From Stenopsyche tienmushanensis (taxonomy: Eukaryota > Arthropoda > Insecta > Trichoptera > Stenopsychidae), in contig WACJ01000513.1 of NCBI GenBank assembly GCA_008973525.1, positions 2,170,001 to 2,234,000 of the forward strand: a DNA stretch of 64,000 nt, in the 5' to 3' direction. A program made the translations under genes and the position numbers. This document shows positions 57,741 to 64,000 of this stretch, one piece after another (position 1 is the stretch's first letter; every line of letters begins with the position of its first letter). The notes under the pieces are model-generated. The model saw only the letters and a program-made list of their open reading frames with translations, did no database searches and was not told the origin of the DNA.

Positions 57741-57869
57741 GGAAATATTTTTATAGCTAATCGTTAAATATCATTTTTATACTATAATAGATTTATCGCA
57801 ACCTTTTATACAAAATAATTAAATAATGCAATTATACCGTTTGATCTCTATTTTAGCAGATCCGTTTAT

Positions 57870-58525
57870 TGAAAAACATCTGAGTATAAAAACTCAAATA
57901 CATGGTTAAATCAATCAATCAATTTTGCTTTTATTTGAAAGAATATTTCATGGCGTCATGAAGTATGAATGTCAATGTTTATCCAATTTATTTCATAGCT
58001 TAGACTTTAAATAATATATCTTCCGAAGAAATTTTCAAAATTCTAGTTATTTACAGAGTTATAGCTATTTTAGTGACGCAGCAACTAAGCCGCTTCTACC
58101 AGAATGAAACTACTTTTTACAACACGGTTGACAAAATATCTCTAGTTCTAATTAACAGATTTACTTTAAATTTAATACGAATCTTTTATATATAACCTTC
58201 TATCGTTCCTACCAGATTTATGTCAAAATATTATTTATAACTATTTAAAAAAAATTAAACCTGAAAAATAAGACGAAAACATCTCAACATATCAACCAGG
58301 ACATGTCCTTTTTTCATCCCTTACACATTATCAGCCTGTAACTTTTTAAATTTATTTGTATATTCTGAAAATGTCAATAATTACCTGATTAAAAATGTAT
58401 TTAGAAATCAAAAATGCCTGTTGTTCAACGCTATAACTTTCCATAATAATTCGCAATAAATTATAGTAATATATGTCTCTTTGATAAAATGACGTCCTTA
58501 TTGAAAGATCCTGGATTTTTGTTTT
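57870..58525. mobile_element. Tc/mariner-derived repeat (family 1) split by AT-rich DNA
   Basis: TTTATTTGAAAGAATATTTC followed by ATGGCGTCATGAAGTATGAA (57930-57968) is the transposase-tail side. TGTTCAACGCTATAACTTTC and the end GACGTCCTTATTGAAAG (58491-58507) are the other side of family 1. Between them sits AT-rich repeat DNA including the GGTTGACA-type MITE at 58124-58305. Confidence 0.5.
58124..58305. mobile_element. AT-rich MITE (GGTTGACA family), shortened
   Basis: CACGGTTGACAAAATATCTC starts it (58119), CCTACCAGATTTATGTCAAA is in the middle, and a degraded ATATCAACCAGG lies near 58291. The flank TTCTACCAGAATGAAAC is also seen before the copy at 859. Confidence 0.5.
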
Positions 58526-58529
58526 TTTA

Positions 58530-59460
58530 TGTATTAAATCTGCGTTTGTGCATAATTTAGGGCTAGGAAAGATAGTTATTGCATTTATTTGAATGGTGTT
58601 TTCCCAGCATTCGTATGAATTTCTCACGAGCATGTAAACACCATGTGGGCGTCGAGGAGTTCGACGATCTTTCACAATGCGAGCAGATGATCGAGAGTCG
58701 TTTTGAGAAGCGTCGCTCCTCGTTACGTCGCCCATGAATCTATTATTTATTTTGTGCGTATATCGAGATCACAGGACCGCGAAGATCGGTCGCATTATAT
58801 ACACGGGAGGATTTCCATTATTCGATGTCAACTTGGAGCTTTTTGTCGGAGTCCTTTCTCCGAGGGACGTGTCTACCAGCGGTTTGGAAGGATTGTTGGA
58901 ATTTTATTGCTTTTTTCCTGCCCCTGGCGGCGTTAGACTTGCATTTATCGTTTTTCTTTGTCGCCATTGGCGCCTGAACGCTTGCCCGGCTTTTGTGGAA
59001 CTAGCCGATTTTTAGTGGCGTTGCAAACCCACGGGAATCTACGTATTAATCCTGTTCCTTTTAAACTGAAATCAGTTCACCACACAGGCGCCAATTATTA
59101 TGTTTTTCAATCCAACAATGATTCGGCTATCACATTATGATATACTTCCAATGATGTCTTAAGAATATCTCAATCACTAATGTTAACATGATTAGATCCA
59201 TTTTACTTGGATCTTGCCAATCATTATGTCGAATATGAAACTTATATTCTTCTTACATAAATTGAATAACATCCCAATACTAAAATAATTCATAAATTGA
59301 GGTGTTATACATAATATAAAATTGCTATACAGAAACAACTCATTGCGTTAGCAATGAATTAATTAAGTCTAACGATTCTTGATTCTTAATTTTGATTGAT
59401 ATACAAGTATTTAAAATAATTTGAAGTTGATTTTCTATATATTGCTAAGGAACTTGATTT
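58530..59460. other. Intronic DNA, GC-richer to 59030 then AT-rich
   Basis: 58600-59030 is comparatively GC-rich with overlapping plus-strand frames (58703-58936, 58734-59015) lacking known domains. 59030-59460 is AT-rich and featureless. Confidence 0.3.
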
Positions 59461-59780
59461 AGCTTCCCTGGCTCGTTTTGCAAACAATCGGAAAGCAGTT
59501 GCTTGCTAACCAGCAGACCTTGGGCTGTTATGTCTTCTGACCCCTCCCGGACTCCTCGGAGGCCCACAGCCATTTAGGGCCCCTCGAAGGCCCCTCCCTG
59601 AAGCAACGTGTTGCTGAAGCAGCGCTTCTCAATGAATGCGCTTTTGCGCACTGATGCGCACCGCCATGGTCAGGTGCTCTTAAAGCAATTTTCCCAAGAG
59701 TTCGCTTGACAATGGCGATGATTTATTCATTATTCTTCGACTTGGCAACCATCGCCTACTCCAATGACGATATCAGAAAC
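59461..59780. other. GC-rich intronic block, class unknown
   Basis: It contains inverted motifs such as CGGACTCCTCGGAGGCCC and GCAACGTGTTGCTGAAGCAGC. It might be a short transposon or structured RNA, but I recognise neither tRNA boxes nor a known element. Confidence 0.25.
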
Positions 59781-59829
59781 GGCAGATGTCAAATTTAATA
59801 CCATGGCGCTAAAAATTAAATGTTAACGG

Positions 59830-60126
59830 TTGAATAACGACATAAATTCAATCAATGACTATGTAAAAATTTTCCTCAACGCCGAGAAAAGTATCTACGC
59901 CTTTTTTGGCATTGGATGTGACAAAATTGCATTGAAACTATATGCAAATCCGGATTTTAAAAAAATGGAAGACGCGCCTGAAAATGTTAAAAATCTCTGC
60001 ACTAGACGGTCACAGGCTGCTAAACGGCCATTAAGATACATTTTTATTTCAGAACCACAATCTTGCGTGCCAAAAAGTTCAAGTTCAATGCTAAAAGACA
60101 ATCCAGAAGGAAGGATATACTTGTGA
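59830..60126 (+). other. Unrecognised 98-codon open frame
   Basis: ATG at 59830, or an in-frame upstream start, giving NDYVKIFLNAEKSIYAFFGI and on to SSSSMLKDNPEGRIYL. No recognisable domain, and no splice signals that would join it to the Iroquois transcript. The antisense frame 59895-60101 is also open. Probably chance or transposon-derived. Confidence 0.2.
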
Positions 60127-60427
60127 ATTATTCATGGCGGCGAGAAAATAATTTCGCAATACAATAAACTCAGTCCCAAATCTCCTCGGTGCCATTATTA
60201 CATGAAAATATTTATCCAGTAACAAATATACAACCAATCAGAATCATTTCATGCAGATTTTCTTTGCTGTGTGTCGCCTTGATATCACACTGGATGCGCT
60301 TTTGTACAAGATATGTGAATAAATTTGCCCTGATATATTTTTTCTAGAGCACATTCATTTAACATATTGTATATTATATTTGAATAAGATGTTATTTAAA
60401 AATTGTTTTCACGTCAAAATGCTGGCT

Positions 60428-60805
60428 TAACTCTTTACAGTCCGCCTTAATGCTTGAAGAGAATGGTGCAATTTTAGCTTTAAAAAAATGTACGAACTTC
60501 CATGGATATTGACGTAAAAATGTACGTCAATAATTTAATCGTATAAAATATACGTTAAATCCAATAGCGAAATATAGTAAATTATACAATTCTAATCAAT
60601 TTTTTTTTTGCATTTCATCACGCTGATACATGAACCACAGATTGAAAACCACTGCTATGTTTATATATATATACATATCAATGTAGTAAATTCTTTTGTA
60701 GATAAAAATGAAATTTCGTTTCAATCTATTAGCTAGCTTAGGAATTATATCAATTTTACGAAAGAAGTAAAATTTTATGAACTTCTTGCGAAATTGTCCG
60801 GAGTA
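60428..60805. mobile_element. TTAA-type MITE, about 375 bp
   Basis: TTAACTCTTTACAGTCCGCC (60428) begins it. TTTGCATTTCATCACGCTGA, GATTGAAAACCACT and the CGTTTCAATCTATTAGCTAG block are shared with 54805-55180. It ends TGAACTTCTTGCGAAATTGT followed by CCGGAGTAG, matching the inverted start at 48379 (CCGGACAGTTTTCGCAAGAA). The far TTAA is lost. Confidence 0.6.
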
Positions 60806-60965
60806 GTCTAGAATTTTGAAAAAATCGATTATGTTTTTTTACATATTTTCAAAGTTTAGATCTTTAAGAATATATTTTTCAAATGGATTTTAAAAATTTC
60901 AATTATTTACGAAGTTATGACAGTTTTAGTGACGTGGAAAACAAGCCATAATGAAATTATTAAAG

Positions 60966-61245
60966 ACTGTTGACATGATATCTCAAGTTCTAATTAACCG
61001 ATTTACTATAAATTTGGTATAAATCTTTTCTATGTAACTTTATATCGTTTCTACCAGATTTATGTCAATATTTTATTTTTAACTATTTAAAAAAAATTAA
61101 AACTTGTGAAATTTATATTTTTTAAACTGTCGCCATTTTGTGATGATGAAATTATTTTTATTCTTTGAGCTAGAGACAATGGCAATATCTTTAATAATTA
61201 AGAATATTTTGTATTTTATAGTTGAAATCCTGTCAAACAGAACAA
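60966..61245. mobile_element. AT-rich MITE (GGTTGACA family)
   Basis: ACTGTTGACATGATATCTCA starts it (60968), TTTCTACCAGATTTATGTCA is in the middle, and the right end GTTGAAATCCTGTCAAAC (61220-61237) is a degraded inverted repeat. The 69-codon frame inside (61140-61349) is a by-product. Confidence 0.55.
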
Positions 61246-61349
61246 GCCTTTTTTATCCCTTACATTTAATTAGTCAAACATTTTTTTTATATTCTAAAAA
61301 TATCAATAAACATATGGTATTTATTGGGTTAAGATTTTTTAAAGACTGA

Positions 61350-61900
61350 TACAACAAAATTATAATATTATGCGCTTGTATTATAGTTCCATGTTATATT
61401 TAATAGTATAATTAACCCTTTTACTGATTAACAATCGTGGGAATCTAATTAATTTTAAATTTTAAATGTATTATAAATTTAATATAATAATCGTGAGATA
61501 ATCAAAACATTGTTATGATTATTTATTAATAAACTGAGTGAAATTTATGATGCAATTCCAGATTTTGGATTAAAATTATCTTATAAAACAGGATTATATC
61601 GACTTTTTTAGTCTGTACAGATGCAATATGGGAACCATTGAATAAGCCAGACGAGATCGCCTATGATCCAATGTTTCCTCCCACGGAAATTTCGTTTGAA
61701 GGAGACGCCGATGAGGGAAAATGGCTGTAAAAATCAAAGACATCCCGTCTGATTTATATCCAGCGCCGATTGCTTAGGACATTATATGGCTGTTTGAAAA
61801 TAAATACCGTCCATATTTCAATTTTGTGTATTTATACGATAGTCGATTGACATTTTCATATATATCATTCCATCGCGACGGCAATCAAATGCGCGACACA
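61350..61900. other. AT-rich intronic DNA
   Basis: Nothing recognisable. Confidence 0.4.
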
Positions 61901-63300
61901 AAACGAATGCAAGGATACAAGCAGTTATTCCGCGGAAAACAACTATGATTACCGCGATACACACACACAGCGTCGTATTGTCGCTTTAAAAGCCTTTTTT
62001 AAATGAGCCGTTTCACCCATTACACCCACAAAATGGACCGACCTAGGGGGAAAGTGGAAAAAATGGAAAAAAAGTTGGAAAATGTTGCTGAAAACCGCTG
62101 AGTGGCCAACGTTAATGGGCGAAGGGTTGCTGCGGCCGCTTGAAAAGGGGGACATTTTTTCAGCTGTCGCCCTGAGGGGGTGACCACTTTCTGGAGAGTG
62201 ACCACCCGCTCGCAGGGTGGACGGGGGAAATTAGATTTATCAATGTGCCCACAATCGGGGAGTGTGTGTATTGATTCACTGAGGTCCATCAGTCTAAAGA
62301 TTATGAATGGTCATCCAAATGTGACGTCTAAATGTCAGCCTTGTATGATGTTTACATATGACATTTTTTCAAATGACACAAGCCATTTTGTTTTAGTTGA
62401 AGATAGTACAATATCAAACATGCACAGGTAGATCGTGTCAAATTCATTGTTTTCAAGCAAAATTTGTTTGGCGATTAAGCTCATTTCACAAAGGATTGAT
62501 TCGGCAATAAGCAAAATTATCGCGTTATTCGAGAAATATGTCCTAAATTAATTAAACTTTTATACAAAATCATGCCAAATATATCCATTACGCATGCCTA
62601 GATCGTACATGAATTGGCGCGATCGGTTGTTGCAAATAGCAAATTCACAATCTTCTGCATCGGAATTCAAAATCGTTCGTCGTTTTTAAGCCTTGGATTT
62701 GCCATAAATCCCCGTGATATATTAATTCGCTTTCTGCCATATCATTTATTGTAAATTTTCCACGATCCTCAGATTCTCGCTTAATGTTGAAAAATGACCA
62801 AATAAGGGCGTTATTGATGTTTACAGCGCCCGTGTGTTGAAATGCGACGGCAAAAACGACCGCGACGACGAGCTTTACTGCGCTTAATGTAACAATTAAT
62901 ATTGTAAAAAAATACACAAAGTAGGTTGTTGAAACATCAGCATAAAAGCCTGATAAACATCAGGAATAGGAACAATCCAAAGTCATTAGCGCTTTAGCAA
63001 TCCCCAAGTCGGCCATTAGCGTGTTTGTATCATTATGTTTTACAACACACAATTTTATTGACGGTTCTCGCTGACAACGTTTCGCCATTTGTTTTTTGCC
63101 CGTCGTCAGATGGCATCGCCCCGGGAAGATTCCTTCAGACAGTGGATGGGATTCATTAAATACGGGCACATCGGGGACGCCGTATTTTCCCACAACATGG
63201 CGATCGATCATGTCGACGCAAACATTATCAAACGGCGGCTAAAAATACCAACAGCGACGTATTTTTTTCGCAGGGAATTCGCAATGGGTTAGAGCATAAT
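61900..63300. promoter_or_regulatory. Candidate intronic regulatory region
   Basis: The longest repeat-free stretch of intron 2 in the window. GC-richer blocks lie at 62000-62230 and 63080-63250, with a short (AC)n run at 61959-61970. Overlapping frames on both strands have no domains. The assignment as regulatory rests on position and composition only. Confidence 0.25.
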
Positions 63301-63698
63301 CTCTAGATTATGCGACCTGAATTGGATTATAAAGTTTGGGCGAAGTTTGCCTTACTGCACTAATGCCGGAGATGTGTCTCATTATAGTCGGGATTGCTAC
63401 GATCTTACGTTCGTTTTGTAATACAACCTGTGCACAAGTATTTTAAATCGGCAAATTGTGCTTAGACGACGATATATCGTTGCTGCCAATACATATGTTA
63501 AGTGCCAATGATGATACTCTTGGTATTAATTGATAATTAATTTATGAGGATGGATGAAATATGGCTGCAATGTGTACAGATTACAAAAAATAAGACATAC
63601 ATATTAAGTTATATTTTCGTAGAATGATAGACGAGTTTATAAACTTTGAAAGCTAAGGGACTAAAAACATTATCTTGGAACAACGCTCAAGTAGAACG

Positions 63699-63745
63699 AT
63701 GAGGGATTCAAATATAACCCGGAATTCTAGTGTGCATTTTATGCA
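63699..63745. repeat. Fragment with the AACCCGGAATT motif
   Basis: GGGATTCAAATATAACCCGG AATTC matches the block at 2273, 8955 and 53345. Only the terminal motif is kept. Confidence 0.45.
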
Positions 63746-63904
63746 GGAACACTGTGGCAGTCATGTCTCATATTAAAATTCCGTTAACGGATGATTAATG
63801 GCACTTGGGGACCTATTCTTCGAGTTCAATCATTGACATTCACAAATAGCCGCCATGGCGCATTGGTAACAATCGATGGCAGTCACCGCGGCGTTATACG
63901 TATT

Positions 63905-64000
63905 AAAAGCTAAAAAAACGATTTTAAATGTATTTCCACCTCAGCTGCATATTGAATCGTTTTTCTTTCAGGGTGTACTGAAAAGATGGAGATCCATTGG
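63905..64000 (-). pseudogene. mariner transposase C-terminal fragment (family 3)
   Basis: The minus strand, with frame slips, reads HLFS, then ERKTIQYAAEVEIHLKSFF, aligning with the YHLFRSLQ...AEEVKMHLESFF segment of the relic at 27474-27710. The DNA AACGATTTTAAATGTATTTC resembles 3410-3430. It is cut by the window edge. Confidence 0.5.

Larger units (their letters stand above)
49435..64000 (+). other. Iroquois intron 2, beginning only
   Basis: It starts with the GTGAGT donor and runs off the window, so it exceeds 14.5 kb. No further Iroquois exon is visible; I looked for the SNPYG continuation and the homeodomain WFANARRRLKK signature. It mixes transposon relics with more unique, GC-richer blocks, listed separately. 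49440-50660, 51600-51830 and 52660-53240 show nothing specific. Confidence 0.75.

Noticed and set aside
58352..58735. 127-codon minus-strand frame as a gene
   Set aside because: It spans the end of a family 1 repeat and an unrelated flank, with no domain; chance opening.
49435..64000. Homeodomain exon in intron 2 region
   Set aside because: No frame shows the TALE homeodomain signature (WFANARRRLKK) or the SNPYG continuation, so it is placed outside the window.
1..64000. CRISPR array or bacterial operon
   Set aside because: No regularly spaced short repeats and no prokaryotic gene structure; splice sites and transposon classes are eukaryotic.

Overview
This is an AT-rich eukaryotic nuclear window, almost certainly from an insect or close arthropod. 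It holds two coding exons of an Iroquois-class homeobox gene of the araucan/caupolican type on the + strand, set in DNA full of class II transposons (Tc1/mariner, hAT, piggyBac, probable pogo/Tigger) plus one R1-like LINE fragment. There are no operons, Shine-Dalgarno sites or long prokaryotic reading frames. Splice signals flank the two conserved exons.

Layout. 1-35.6 kb is intergenic DNA upstream of the gene. I recognise no host gene there; it is a mosaic of dead transposons. The clearest structures are: a three-level nest at 8511-10546 (Tc/mariner-derived repeat, then a mariner with a TA duplication, then a 752-bp element with an 8-bp GCTACATC duplication); a second mariner at 17800-18492; a hAT element at 19366-21150 with an exact 8-bp CCCTAAAG duplication and an R1-like reverse transcriptase fragment inside it; and a 663-bp element bounded by TTAA at 34975-35637. 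Several long inverted repeats (5086-6075, 7384-7719) are also present.

35.87-36.74 kb is a GC-richer promoter and 5' leader, followed by the 16-codon first coding exon (36736-36783). Intron 1 is about 12.3 kb. It carries a complete-looking piggyBac-type transposon (41417-44739) whose 606-residue transposase is open from end to end on the minus strand. Coding exon 2 (49066-49434, 123 codons) carries the conserved block before the Iroquois homeodomain. The TALE homeodomain exon is not in the window. Intron 2 runs from 49435 to the right edge and mixes repeats with more unique, GC-richer stretches that are candidate enhancers.

The gene presumably makes an Iroquois transcription factor used in patterning. 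The other elements are selfish DNA. Three multi-copy families recur: a Tc/mariner-derived repeat with TIR near TCTTTCAATAGGGACGCTC (ten or more copies), a TTAA-bounded MITE beginning CACTTTACAGTCCGG, and an approximately 290-bp AT-rich element with TIR GGTTGACA. The TTAA MITE end resembles one end of the intact piggyBac, so its transposase could act on them in trans (inference).
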